From a virus, in IMG/VR virus record IMGVR_UViG_3300025168_000693, positions 1 to 23,430 of that record: a stretch of DNA of 23,430 bases; one strand, 5' to 3'. The notes beneath the pieces were generated by a model. It made no database searches and was not told the origin of the DNA. It worked only from the letters and a program-made list of their open reading frames with translations. The position numbers were made by a program, and so were the translations under genes. Shown here piece after piece: positions 6,701-14,435 of the stretch (its first letter is position 1; each line of letters starts with the position of its first letter).

Positions 6701-9700
6701 ACCTAATGCGGCAACAGCTTGATCAGAAACTAATCTCTCATAGGGTGCAACTGTTCCAACGCCTAAATTACCAGCGGCTTTTAATGTCATTTTTGTAGTT
6801 GGTGCAGCTCCAGAATTACCACCACTTGTTGTCGTTTTAAACTCTATACGACCATTATAATTTGAATCATCTGTGACAAAAATCTGTCCCATATTCCAAA
6901 CATTAGCATTACTACCATGACCAGATCTAAAATTTAATATCGGTCCACCATTACCAGCAGAATATAAACTAGACAAAGTTAGTTGTGTGTCATTAGCCAA
7001 AGGTTTGCCAACTTCCATAGTTCCATAAGGAGTTATGCCAACAGTTGCAACACCTAATTTATTTGAAAAATAACCAGTACCAACATTACTAACTCTAAAT
7101 CTAGGTGTGCCATCATGAACACCTTGAAATATAACAAAGTCATCAAATGCATTTTCAGCCGATGTATTAGTTCCATCAGAATTTAAAACAATATGAAAAC
7201 CACCTCTAGTTTGTGCTTTTATCCAATAATTTTGATTGGTTTGACTATAGCCACCAGTTGGATAATTTGTTGCACCTATTATATTACTATAATCACCACC
7301 AGTTTCAGCAGTTCTAGCAAAATAAATATTTTGAGCAAAATTTAAATAAACATCATCATCAAAAGTTACAGTACCATTTTGAAAAGTATGTGCAGTTGCT
7401 CTATACAAGTTAGCACCAGTACCCTCATTTCCAATAACCAAAATACCACTTGCGTATATATGATCACCTTGTAAATATAAACTAGAACTATCACCAGTAC
7501 AATTTAATTGCAATACAGTGCCATTACTTGAAGCATTTTGTAATACATGAGCAGATGTTCCAGAATATGTATTAGTTATTAAACCAGTAACATCTAAAGT
7601 TCCAGTTACATCAACACCACCTAATACTGTTTCTAATACAACACCATTAGCATCATATAGTTTTACAGCATCATCTACTTTAAAAAACGTGTTTTGTTCT
7701 CCAGCATTACCAGTAACTGCATTAATTGTAAAAGCATCAACATCATCTACAACAACCATTATTCCTTCCGCAGTTGCACCAGTATTTGTTAAATAACCAC
7801 CATAAGTAGAATCAGCTCCAGCACCTAAATATAAATAACCATTAACTCTTAAATCATCAACTTCAGCACTATCAAATATTGCACCTTCAAATTCAACATT
7901 ACCAGCAAATTTAGTTTTGTTTAAAGCATTTCCACTAGCAGTATAAGCAGTTCCGCCAGTTGCAGTTCCATTAGTATATGTAGTTGTAGGAGTTACTTTG
8001 CCTCCTTTTTTACTTGTTATATTGCATTCAACAACTAAATCTCTATTGTTATCATTTGATCTAGCTTGTAATTCAAATGTATAATCAGCAGTTTTATATA
8101 CTCTTAATAAATTAGCATCTTGTCCATAAACTATAGCGTCATTATGTGTTGAGCTATCATCAATACGACCTCTAAAAGCAATACTATAATATAAAGTATT
8201 TAAACCAGCAGTAACTCCAGTATTAGTGTTTGGTTGATATACCTTAGCTTCTATTTGTACTCCGTTTGGAGTAATAGTGTTAGTTATAACAATATCAGCT
8301 ACTTTTTTCCATGTTGTTCCAGCCGCACCACTATTAGATTCAATCCATCTAAAAGTAGTTCCTATACCATCTACATTAAAGGCACTATTATCTAATTCAG
8401 TTCCTTCTCCACCTTGATATGCTATTGTATTTAAATAGGTATTACCAGTTAAGTTTCCAGTCACATTACCTGTTAAATTACCAGTAAAAGTTGGTGCGGT
8501 AACAGCACCAGTAAAAATACCAGAGCCATCAGTGTTATTTAAACGAATCATAACAGTATTTGTTTTACCACCAACATTTTGTTCAATTCCAGTTGTACTT
8601 GAACGAGTAAAATCAAAACTATTTATTGGGTTATTATGCCATATACCCCAAGCTGTATCATGTTCCATGAAAATCCAGGATGAAGTTTCACCACCACTTG
8701 TAGGATTCCTTGACCTTAAAAAAGTTGGATAAGTAGTGCTTGCATCTGATTTCATTCTTATACCCTCAGCACTAGCACCACCATCCATTTGTAATGCAAT
8801 ACCATTTTTAGTGCTTGTTATAGTATCACTAAAATTACCAGTAGTTCCAGATATTGTACCACCAGTTACGTTTCCAGTTAATGGTCCACTGAATCCAGTT
8901 GCTGTAACACTACCAACAAACGTAGCATTTTTTGATGTGTCTATTGTTAAAGCAGTTCCAGTGTTTTGTACAAATTTTAATGGATGTGTAGAGTAACTTC
9001 CTATTACAACCTCAGATTCACCAGCATATATTATTGCATTAGCATTATTATTTGTATCTAATAATCTTAAAGATGGGTTGCTGTTATTACTTATTAAAAT
9101 ATTTCCGCCAAAAGTACCGCCATTTGCTTTTGATACAAAATCTGTTGGTAATGTTTGATCACCAGTATTTGTACCAGATAAATTATTAGCACTTAAATCA
9201 CCACTAAATGTACCAGTAGTTCCAGATATTGTTCCACCAGTAACACTACCTGTTATATTACCTGTAACATTACCAGTTAAATCGCCAGTAAAAGCACCAG
9301 CAATAGCACCAGTTCCAGTAATAGTAGGTGAGGTTAAAGTTTTGTTAGTTAAGGTTTGTGTTGTTGTTAATTGTACAATATTACTATTTGTAATACTAGC
9401 AATTTTTGTAGAAGTATCAGCATTACCTGTTACATTACCTTCTAAATTAGCAACTAAAGTTGCAACTGTATATCCTGTAGCTGATGTGTTAACAGTAGTT
9501 AATGGTTTTACCGTTAAACCTGTAAACAGTTTAAATTTATCATCACTAGCATCATTAAATAATCCTTTGTATTTAGTTCCACTAGAAGCATATTTACCAA
9601 ATAATCCAATGTCTAATATATTTGCAGAATTATTTACTGCTAATTGAATTAAAGGATCATCAACTTCTAAATCTACTACATTTAAATATGTAAGAGTTCC

Positions 9701-9946
9701 GTTGACTGTTAAATTGCCACTTACTTCTAGGTTGCCTCCTATTTTAACATTATTAGAAATATGTAATCCATAATCTGATTGTGGAGTTATTCCTATTCCT
9801 ATTTGTGTTGTTGAAACATATAGAGGAGAATTATTACCAAAGCCATCTGTTAATTGTTTAGCACCAATGGTTATATTGCCATTATCACTAAACTTAACAA
9901 GTGACTGATAAGTATCTTTTATTTTAGTATTAGAAAGAGATGCCAT
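3704..9946 (-). CDS. Giant tail fibre with C-terminal S74 self-cleaving chaperone
   Basis: A 2,080-residue fibre. The N-terminus (MASLSNTKIKDTYQSLVKF) should anchor it to the virion. Then come collagen-like or beta-solenoid patches with repeated GN(V/L/I)TG motifs at about residues 167, 219-240, 352 and 484-502, followed by many strands with motifs such as MRIDSSGNATF. A 75-77 residue module occurs twice (about 989-1065 and 1471-1545). The C-terminus from about 1966 is a peptidase S74 intramolecular chaperone: SDKRLK supplies the expected Ser1966/Lys1971 dyad, GVEYDW and VGVLAQEIEKVLPEAV follow, and a C-terminal coiled coil ends the protein. Known S74 domains trimerise the fibre and then cut themselves off before the Ser. 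Thus the mature fibre would be about 1,965 residues. It probably determines host adsorption. Confidence 0.85.
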   Translation of the reverse strand: MASLSNTKIKDTYQSLVKFSDNGNITIGAKQLTDGFGNNSPLYVSTTQIGIGITPQSDYGLHISNNVKIGGNLEVSGNLTVNGTLTYLNVVDLEVDDPLIQLAVNNSANILDIGLFGKYASSGTKYKGLFNDASDDKFKLFTGLTVKPLTTVNTSATGYTVATLVANLEGNVTGNADTSTKIASITNSNIVQLTTTQTLTNKTLTSPTITGTGAIAGAFTGDLTGNVTGNITGSVTGGTISGTTGTFSGDLSANNLSGTNTGDQTLPTDFVSKANGGTFGGNILISNNSNPSLRLLDTNNNANAIIYAGESEVVIGSYSTHPLKFVQNTGTALTIDTSKNATFVGSVTATGFSGPLTGNVTGGTISGTTGNFSDTITSTKNGIALQMDGGASAEGIRMKSDASTTYPTFLRSRNPTSGGETSSWIFMEHDTAWGIWHNNPINSFDFTRSSTTGIEQNVGGKTNTVMIRLNNTDGSGIFTGAVTAPTFTGNLTGNVTGNLTGNTYLNTIAYQGGEGTELDNSAFNVDGIGTTFRWIESNSGAAGTTWKKVADIVITNTITPNGVQIEAKVYQPNTNTGVTAGLNTLYYSIAFRGRIDDSSTHNDAIVYGQDANLLRVYKTADYTFELQARSNDNNRDLVVECNITSKKGGKVTPTTTYTNGTATGGTAYTASGNALNKTKFAGNVEFEGAIFDSAEVDDLRVNGYLYLGAGADSTYGGYLTNTGATAEGIMVVVDDVDAFTINAVTGNAGEQNTFFKVDDAVKLYDANGVVLETVLGGVDVTGTLDVTGLITNTYSGTSAHVLQNASSNGTVLQLNCTGDSSSLYLQGDHIYASGILVIGNEGTGANLYRATAHTFQNGTVTFDDDVYLNFAQNIYFARTAETGGDYSNIIGATNYPTGGYSQTNQNYWIKAQTRGGFHIVLNSDGTNTSAENAFDDFVIFQGVHDGTPRFRVSNVGTGYFSNKLGVATVGITPYGTMEVGKPLANDTQLTLSSLYSAGNGGPILNFRSGHGSNANVWNMGQIFVTDDSNYNGRIEFKTTTSGGNSGAAPTTKMTLKAAGNLGVGTVAPYERLVSDQAVAALGITQGNSSQGPATIIDFDGTHSRLMAVDWGSAYKDLKIQANTIDLQVGTGSTASALTIANNKSATFAGSVTAPSATITGITRTNEVFWGNAYANGKLTWDTNEAIVQAQSGMALKLQSNAATALTLDTSQNAFFAGNVKIGSLTTGTPAANADDLVIDKGASESGITIISTAASTLRFGDAANTSIGSIEYNHNSNYMRFSTNNAERMRIDSSGNATFTSTLSVNGNNVVGFNGSWNGANMPGSRFGGYSSNGGEVVFQSDNPSSGRMSMLVDGQYYAGENGGFYSLYSGNNYNNVKGFYADTSGVLQFNSSAVFESGTTTNILRFGPNARWGFSRANNDNRYVSFMRNQNATGTSVFTVDGDNGNMSIGAGTETNGTLLVGSVETSNVLTIGGRYNLGGGILNFRSGHPTASAVWNMAYIKVTDDGNFNGRIQFMTTNSAGNSGTLPTTKMTLKANGRLGIGTELPSELFHLSGGNARFEVDGDSNLYIKNAGTNAIQMVAGSGEELYIGPNDSYKLRFLTNGNIAMDNGGKLGIGISNPTCGTSGYASNTPFLHVYNDTNGTKPTINVSCHDGDEASLILCENSGGGARWGNRIYYEGSGDNFFNIETSDSGTVTHRMTIDRYGKVSFGTITAPLRFFDVRGIAMFNGPTSSSGGSYIYDGYVDSNSAYLHQPAFMIRQDSTRTGGIDEAPAGICIHNESGPNNSMTKLSFSSLESSSGGNTVTIAGIMARKTAGTPGNWASGELSLFTKSGSSYSEGMIMDSAGRSTFYYTSKHRKGIRLNRASGTDTGISWYNDTYYNWQNYMASAGTSGCGPNGNLTAPSGLTSVTSWALRSRMEGVSTYGWIWETGGSGGGGATASTKMELGATNGTLSLTGDVVAYASDKRLKTNVKNISNPIEKIKQINGVEYDWVDDIKEKYDFHPNNMHEVGVLAQEIEKVLPEAVLTAPMNAPYKEKTGEDHNFLTVKYERIVPLLIEAIKEQQKQIDELSKKICNCK
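5312..5536 (-). repeat. Second copy of a duplicated fibre module
   Basis: Encodes fibre residues 1471-1545. It aligns with residues 989-1065 through shared blocks ILNFRSGH, VWNM, VTDD, NGRI, NSG, PTTKMTLKA and G.LG.GT. A stretch of about 25 nt over the PTTKMTLK codons is identical in the two copies, which indicates a fairly recent or recombining duplication. Confidence 0.8.
6752..6982 (-). repeat. First copy of a duplicated fibre module
   Basis: Encodes fibre residues 989-1065, the partner of the copy at 5312-5536. The blocks and spacing match over the full length except for a two-residue difference near the start. Such modules could be exchanged by recombination to change fibre length. Confidence 0.8.
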
Positions 9947-9970
9947 TATTCAAAACAAGTTGGTTGTGAA

Positions 9971-10084
9971 TTAAACATCTTTACCCAATTTATTATGTGT
10001 GTCATTATCTTTCTTTTTTAAATACGTTAATAATTTTGTTACGTTAACCTGTTTAGGTTTGTAGTTCTTTTTTATATTACCCAT
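9971..10084 (-). CDS. Small basic protein of unknown function (37 aa)
   Basis: The ATG at 10084 lies inside the last codons of the head-tail connector gene in another frame (13-nt overlap). The frame runs 37 codons, starting MGNIKKNYKPKQVNVTK. It is Lys/Asn-rich with a helical middle (TKLLTYLKKKDND). The overlap with the preceding gene and the length fill the gap between connector and fibre, which favours a real gene. I recognise no family. A second, 19-codon frame (10005-9946) overlaps its end and stops on the fibre start. Confidence 0.45.
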   Translation of the reverse strand: MGNIKKNYKPKQVNVTKLLTYLKKKDNDTHNKLGKDV

Positions 10085-10575
10085 CCATGAAAACCTGTGT
10101 CTTTGTCTGGATAAATATCTTGATTTGAATTGCTGTAATATTCATCAAACTTAGACGGTGCATTAAAACTCATATAATCAATAAACCTTTGTGCATAGTA
10201 TTCTGCAAAATCTCTCTCCTTTTGAATTAAGAAATCTATCTCTTCTTTGCTTGCGTTAGAGCTGCTTTCAGCACTGTGCTTATATACACCTCCATTTGAT
10301 ATAGAATAGGCAGCAAATGGCAAGTATTCTACCATAGCGAAGTGAATAAGCATTGGTTGTATGTAATCATTTACTAAAGATAAGTAATCTCCAGATAACG
10401 AACCAGCTAATATATCAGCACTTATTTTATTGTATAAATCTGTACCTAAATAGTTTTGTATATGTATTTCTTGTGCTAAGTCAATAAATTGTATAAATTT
10501 ATCTGTATCTACGTTTGAATTTAACGAGGTATTCTTGACTAAATCTGATCTCTTTATAAATAGTGCTTTTGCCAT
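10072..10575 (-). CDS. Putative head-tail connector (DUF6712-like)
   Basis: A 167-residue, mostly helical protein. Its features (KRSDLVKNTSLNSNVDTDKF at the N-terminus, IQNYLGTDLYNKI at about 34-46, YIQPMLIHFAMVEYLPFAAY in the middle, YAQRFIDYMSFN near 127-138, and a conserved-looking DIYPDKDTGFHGW end) match a family of Bacteroidota phage proteins I know as DUF6712-like, usually found beside the portal. Similar all-helical proteins form the connector ring under the portal. Its ATG overlaps the portal stop codon (TAATG), so the two are translationally coupled. The connector role is inferred from fold type and position. Confidence 0.6.
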   Translation of the reverse strand: MAKALFIKRSDLVKNTSLNSNVDTDKFIQFIDLAQEIHIQNYLGTDLYNKISADILAGSLSGDYLSLVNDYIQPMLIHFAMVEYLPFAAYSISNGGVYKHSAESSSNASKEEIDFLIQKERDFAEYYAQRFIDYMSFNAPSKFDEYYSNSNQDIYPDKDTGFHGWVI

Positions 10576-11825
10576 TATTCTTCTTTATTTATTGATTCTT
10601 CTTCTATTATCTCACGATCTCCTTTTTTAATACCAGTTTCTTTTTCTACTTCAGCATCTGTCATAGCATTAGTTAGATCAGTAAATTCTAAAGGTTGTAG
10701 TGTTTTAAAGTATATATCTAATTCAACTCCATTATACATTAATACCTTTTCTAATTCATCCAGTATAGTAACTTGCATTGGACGAATAACTGTGTTATCC
10801 ATAAGTATTGAAGCTGTTTTTAATTCTTCAGCATTGTTTCCTAATCCAGTATTGTCTTTTATACCTACAAGCATAGGAGATACAATTCTATGTGAAACCA
10901 TAACTTTTCTCATTGATTCATCACTAAGAAATTTATACTGTTCATGTGCGTCACTTAGTATAACTGGATCAATACTTGCAGACAGTTCTTTGCTATCATT
11001 AAAAGCCAATATAAATCTACCAGCATTAGAAGAACCACTAAACTTTTCTTGAATATTACTTTCTATAAGCGATCTCTGCTCTTCTGTAGGAACACCATTA
11101 TTAAAGTTAATAAGCATGCTTGGTGCAAGTCCATTTTGTATATTATTTATATGATAGTTAGCTATTTCTTCTTCTAGTTCTGCATATTGTAAACCACCTT
11201 GATAATCTACAGGAGAGTAATAATAGAATCCAGCTCTATAAGGTTTAATATATAATATCTCTAATCCAGCATTACTTGATCCAAATGCAGGTATTCTTTT
11301 AGGTTGTGTTTTAAACGAAACCTCTGACCAATTTTTAGAGTAGTAAAAACCTTGTATTTCACCCTTGTTATTTGCCTTCTCTGCCCTTAACGTCTCTATA
11401 GGCATGTGTTCTACTTGCACAATCTTTTTGCGGTCCTTAGAATAGATTATTTGAAGTGCTGCTTGTCCCATCATTTTATAGTCATAGCATATCTTTTTCA
11501 TACAAGATTTAGTAAAGAGTTCTTTCATCTCTACATAGTTTTTCCCTTTTACATCTTCTTCAACAGCATCTATACCTTTACCATATATCATTTCTACTAT
11601 ACCATTAATAGCGGCATTGTTAGTAGCACTTCCATTATATCTATCTATAAGGTATTGAAAGTAATTGTTATCTTCTCCATATTCTACCCACTCTCTATTG
11701 TGTTGTTCTACAATCTCAGGTCGTGTATAAGATGACATATTAACTATATGTATCTTTCCTTTTTCTGCTTTAGGCAAAGGATTATTAGCTAATCTCTTTT
11801 TTGCCATTTTATTTACTTTTCTCAT
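10575..11825 (-). CDS. Portal protein
   Basis: A 416-residue protein with the pattern of HK97/PBSX-type portals, which form the 12-mer DNA gate at the capsid vertex. Recognisable parts are the clip/wing region with GLQYAELEEEIANYHINNIQNGL (about 210-232, the long helix), APSMLINFNNGVPTEEQR, a conserved-looking FILAFNDSKE strand, and the stem region with SHRIVSPMLVGI (about 312-323) and a C-terminal acidic tail. The first ATG (11825) overlaps the preceding stop codon (ATGA). A second in-frame ATG at 11807 (MAKKRLANN) has a better A-rich leader, so the true start is uncertain by six codons. No frameshift or truncation is seen. Confidence 0.8.
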   Translation of the reverse strand: MRKVNKMAKKRLANNPLPKAEKGKIHIVNMSSYTRPEIVEQHNREWVEYGEDNNYFQYLIDRYNGSATNNAAINGIVEMIYGKGIDAVEEDVKGKNYVEMKELFTKSCMKKICYDYKMMGQAALQIIYSKDRKKIVQVEHMPIETLRAEKANNKGEIQGFYYSKNWSEVSFKTQPKRIPAFGSSNAGLEILYIKPYRAGFYYYSPVDYQGGLQYAELEEEIANYHINNIQNGLAPSMLINFNNGVPTEEQRSLIESNIQEKFSGSSNAGRFILAFNDSKELSASIDPVILSDAHEQYKFLSDESMRKVMVSHRIVSPMLVGIKDNTGLGNNAEELKTASILMDNTVIRPMQVTILDELEKVLMYNGVELDIYFKTLQPLEFTDLTNAMTDAEVEKETGIKKGDREIIEEESINKEE

Positions 11826-12178
11826 ATTATTACAAAATCGTTATCGTATGTGTTTTCTGTTGTGTATTCTCCAGAATGTACATCAAAGGTATTAAAATTA
11901 GTTTGATCTGTACAGAAAATAGAACCTCTATATATAATTGTAGAGCTATTCTTTATTACAAACGAATAGAATCTGCCTTCAATTAATAAGTTTTTAGATT
12001 GTGAATCTACAAAAGTACCTGTTATAGTCATGTAACCATTAGAGTTACTTACAGATACCGTAATAGGTGTAGTTTTTCTAGTTGATTTATCTGTAAGTTC
12101 AAAAGTAACTGAGCTTTGTGCACTTCTAGGAATGACTTTAAAACTCTTTGAGCTTGCTGATGTAGTTAATATTACCAT
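11822..12178 (-). CDS. Small beta-rich virion-type protein, unknown
   Basis: A 118-residue, beta-rich protein with alternating Ser/Thr/Val strands (ITVSVSNSNGYMTITGTF, about 37-55) and an acidic end. It starts MVILTTSASSKSFKVIPRS without a signal peptide. It lies between the probable tail-tube gene with its terminator and the portal gene, whose ATG overlaps its TGA. An immunoglobulin-like decoration or head-tail joining protein would fit, but this is a guess from composition and place. It is the first gene after a strong terminator, so it needs read-through or its own promoter; I see no perfect TAnnTTTG box before it. Confidence 0.6.
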   Translation of the reverse strand: MVILTTSASSKSFKVIPRSAQSSVTFELTDKSTRKTTPITVSVSNSNGYMTITGTFVDSQSKNLLIEGRFYSFVIKNSSTIIYRGSIFCTDQTNFNTFDVHSGEYTTENTYDNDFVII

Positions 12179-12214
12179 ATTATAAATAACAAATAATCTG
12201 GTATTTGTTTTAAT

Positions 12215-12242
12215 AAAAAAAGGAGCACCGAAGCACCCCTTT
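12215..12242 (-). terminator. Intrinsic terminator with a UUCG tetraloop
   Basis: Minus-strand RNA forms a fully paired 10-bp stem (AAAGGGGUGC with GUGCUCCUUU) closed by a C(UUCG)G tetraloop, followed by a U run (the 12221-12215 bases all read U). Three G-U pairs become A-C mismatches on the opposite strand, so the hairpin is directional. It sits 25 nt past the stop codon of the probable tail-tube gene. Confidence 0.9.
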
Positions 12243-12247
12243 ATTTA

Positions 12248-12262
12248 ACCCTATTAAATTTA
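12248..12262 (-). promoter_or_regulatory. Conserved element copy D: AATTTAATAGGGTT
   Basis: Read on the minus strand, TAAATTTAATAGGGTT follows the stop codon of the tail-tube gene by about four bases and leads straight into the terminator stem. It shares 14 bases with copy B at 769-797. Here no -7-like box is seen, so a promoter role is less likely than a protein- or RNA-binding role. Confidence 0.4.
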
Positions 12263-12266
12263 GTTA

Positions 12267-12824
12267 TTATGAATTTGAACCAGGTGTAATAGTATTTGCA
12301 CCAGCCGCAGTAATTTGTGCTGCTGCTGTTTGACCTCCACTATTTTCTAGGAAGTTAGCTGGTACTTTTTCCATACCGCTAAACGTAAGTGTATAACCAC
12401 TTAAATCTCCCATCGCTGCACCAGTTACTATTGTTCCACCAGAAACATCAGCACCGTTTTCTAATCCCATAACAAATACATTTTGATTATAATCTTCCAC
12501 TAAAATATGTGGGCGACCATAAGCCATTAACTTAAGTTCTTTATTATCTTCTTTAGTTAATTTGTGTAATGTTAAGTTTAATGTTTGTTCAAAGAATGTC
12601 GTTCCGTTTTCTCTTGAAGATGTTATATTCTGTTCAAATGATGAATTTCCTTTTACGTCATACTGTAAAACAGTAACATTACTTCCAAAGGTATCAATAA
12701 CGTCAGTACCACTCGTATATACAATAGCACTAAAATCACCAAAATCAGCAAAATAAACAGCTTTTATACCACCAACAACATCTTTACAAGGTTCTTTTCT
12801 ACCTAATGTTAAATCGCAAGCCAT
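12267..12824 (-). CDS. Probable major tail (tube) protein
   Basis: A 185-residue, beta-rich protein starting MACDLTLGRKEPCKDVVGG. The middle has long strands (TTFFEQTLNLTLHKLTKEDN, about 75-94; GRPHILVEDYNQNVFVMGLENG, about 103-124) and a Gly/Thr-rich block (TGAAMGDLSGYTLTFSGMEK). The C-terminal 25 residues are Ala/Gly/Ser-rich and probably flexible. Length, composition and the private terminators on each side point to an abundant virion protein next to the capsid gene. Tail tube is my best reading of the family and context. A capsid-associated protein is the alternative. It has no signal peptide or catalytic motif. Confidence 0.5.
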   Translation of the reverse strand: MACDLTLGRKEPCKDVVGGIKAVYFADFGDFSAIVYTSGTDVIDTFGSNVTVLQYDVKGNSSFEQNITSSRENGTTFFEQTLNLTLHKLTKEDNKELKLMAYGRPHILVEDYNQNVFVMGLENGADVSGGTIVTGAAMGDLSGYTLTFSGMEKVPANFLENSGGQTAAAQITAAGANTITPGSNS

Positions 12825-12843
12825 AAGTTTTATTTTTTATTAT

Positions 12844-12879
12844 AAAAAAAGGGTAAGCAGATATTTACCTACCTACCCT
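12844..12879 (-). terminator. Intrinsic terminator after the major capsid gene
   Basis: Minus-strand RNA from 12879 to 12850 folds into a 13-bp stem (AGGGUAGGUAGGU with AUCUGCUUACCCU) around an AAAU loop, followed by seven U residues (12850-12844). Three G-U pairs become A-C mismatches on the plus strand, so it is directional. It lies about 21 nt after the capsid stop codon. Confidence 0.9.
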
Positions 12880-12900
12880 AATTTTGATTAATTTAATTTA

Positions 12901-13821
12901 TTAAGAATAAAGAACAATCTCTGATCCTATTCCGTACTGTACTCCAGCAGTAAATCTCATAACAACTCTTACGTTTTGAGAACCATCTAGGTCAGCCATG
13001 TCAATAACTTTTACTTCGTTTGAATCTGATAATAAACCAGTTCCAAAGAATAAGTTAGATTTTTGAGCAGCCATCGCTCTGTTGTCAGCAAGTCCATTAG
13101 CGACAAACAACTTAACTCCGTCAAAAGTAAGTGCACCATCTCCGTACCACATGTGAGATTTAGCATCTACACCTGAGTTAGTAGCAGCAAAACCACCTAA
13201 AGCTCTTACATAAGCTCTAGCTATGTTTTGTGAAATATATATGTGTAAATCTTCTTTACCATATAAAGTAGCAGGAATTGCATCAACAATCGCTCCTAAT
13301 TGAGCAACAACATTTACAGAAGTTACAGTTGCAGCAGCAACGTCAATTACGTCACCATCAGCAGCAGCTAAAACAGTAAATCCATCGAATTCACCAGCAT
13401 TTCCGTTAACACCTTTCCAGATATTGTTTTCTGTTTTTTCAGCAACTAAACCAGAAACATGTCCGATTAAGTAGTCACTAAATTTAGGAGGCAAGTTATC
13501 AAAAGCAGAATATCCCATTTCTACAGCTTCCCAGTCAGATCTAAAATCTTTCTTACAAAGCTCAAGGTTTACTTGGAATTCTTTTGGTTGTATAACTCTC
13601 TCAGTTAATGTAAGTGCACCTGTATCAACAAAGTCACAAGTTGCATCTTTAATAACATTAGAATCAGTAGCAAGTTTTTTAATAACTTCCTTGAATTTAA
13701 TGTTAGGTTTTATTTCAATACCGCCTTTATCTAGTGTAATACCAGATAATAAAGCAGCCGAAATATACTTACCTGCAAATTGTCCAGCATAAGTAGTAGT
13801 AATTGATGTAGTAGTAGCCAT
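12901..13821 (-). CDS. Major capsid protein (HK97-fold type)
   Basis: A 306-residue protein with the features of small HK97-fold capsid proteins in Bacteroidota phages: a short N-arm (MATTTSITTTYAGQFAGKYI), a helix-rich P-domain part with KEFQVNLELCKKDFRSDWEA (about 80-99), a long central part around GFTVLAAADG and NVVAQLGAIVDAIPATLYGK, an IYISQNIARAYVRALGGF helix (about 194-211), and a C-terminal strand set ending RVVMRFTAGVQYGIGSEIVLYS. It follows a scaffold-like gene and is bounded downstream by a strong terminator, as expected for the most abundant virion protein. Codons are somewhat less extreme in A/T than in its neighbours (many GCA, GTT and GAC). No protease domain is fused. Confidence 0.8.
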   Translation of the reverse strand: MATTTSITTTYAGQFAGKYISAALLSGITLDKGGIEIKPNIKFKEVIKKLATDSNVIKDATCDFVDTGALTLTERVIQPKEFQVNLELCKKDFRSDWEAVEMGYSAFDNLPPKFSDYLIGHVSGLVAEKTENNIWKGVNGNAGEFDGFTVLAAADGDVIDVAAATVTSVNVVAQLGAIVDAIPATLYGKEDLHIYISQNIARAYVRALGGFAATNSGVDAKSHMWYGDGALTFDGVKLFVANGLADNRAMAAQKSNLFFGTGLLSDSNEVKVIDMADLDGSQNVRVVMRFTAGVQYGIGSEIVLYS

Positions 13822-13844
13822 TTTTTAATTGTTTTAGTTTTGGT

Positions 13845-14375
13845 TTATTTTATATTAGAAATTGCATTCATTACTCTATCTCTAGTGTTCATTACTCTGT
13901 TTTGACCAAAAGATTTAAAGTTTTGTTTAACATCCCCTTCAGGATTGTGTGAGATTGGTTCAGAAGCTGGTTCAGCAGATAACTTCTCTATTTCATTTTG
14001 CATAGATAGTTTTTCTTCACTGTAACCTAATTTCATTTCTTCAATCATGTTTTTTAACTCAGATATTTTAGAATCAAACTCGTCTCTTCCAACGTATTTG
14101 TCTTCATCCATCTGAACTTCATCAGAAACTTCCTCTATAATAGGAGATTCTTCTTGTAACTCTTCAGCAACAACTTCTTCAGTAGATAATTCCTCTTTAA
14201 CTTCTTCTTGGCAAGCAAGTTCTGTTAATTCTTGAGATAATGTATCTTCTTCTTTAACTTGTTCCGAAAGATTTACTTCATCTTTAACTTCAACTTCTTT
14301 AACTTCATCCTTCTTAACTAATGATAGTTTTTGCATGATGTCGTTCAAAATTGAGGTAGCTTTAGTGTTTTCCAT
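13845..14375 (-). CDS. Acidic scaffold-like protein
   Basis: A 176-residue, very acidic protein. Residues 20-95 are dominated by Glu/Asp/Val repeats (EVKEVEVKDEVNL, EEVVAEELQEESP), residues about 98-135 form a coiled coil (DSKISELKNMIEEMKLGYSE), and the C-terminus is basic (NRVMNTRDRVMNAISNIK). This acidic, coiled-coil, basic-tail layout, and the place between the protease-like gene and the capsid gene, are typical of capsid scaffolding proteins, whose basic tail binds the capsid protein and which are digested during maturation. The identification rests on layout and context, not on a sequence family I recognise. Confidence 0.65.
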   Translation of the reverse strand: MENTKATSILNDIMQKLSLVKKDEVKEVEVKDEVNLSEQVKEEDTLSQELTELACQEEVKEELSTEEVVAEELQEESPIIEEVSDEVQMDEDKYVGRDEFDSKISELKNMIEEMKLGYSEEKLSMQNEIEKLSAEPASEPISHNPEGDVKQNFKSFGQNRVMNTRDRVMNAISNIK

Positions 14376-14435
14376 AAATTTCGATTTATTAATTACTTAA
14401 CTAACTACAGTTATATAGGTTGTTAGATTTTTGCT

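Noticed and set aside
3896-9647. Several 60-100 codon plus-strand frames opposite the fibre gene
   Set aside because: They lie antisense to a long, clearly coding frame, have hydrophobic composition expected from reading Thr/Gly/Asn codons backwards, and have no leader or neighbours on that strand.
3114-9946. A diversity-generating retroelement acting on the adhesin or fibre
   Set aside because: No reverse transcriptase and no template/variable repeat pair are visible here; the fibre duplication is a module repeat without adenine-biased changes.
14401-14426. Imperfect inverted repeat CTAAC...GTTAG followed by ATTTTT on the plus strand
   Set aside because: It could end plus-strand transcription only, yet no plus-strand gene is present; the stem is short and has a mismatch.
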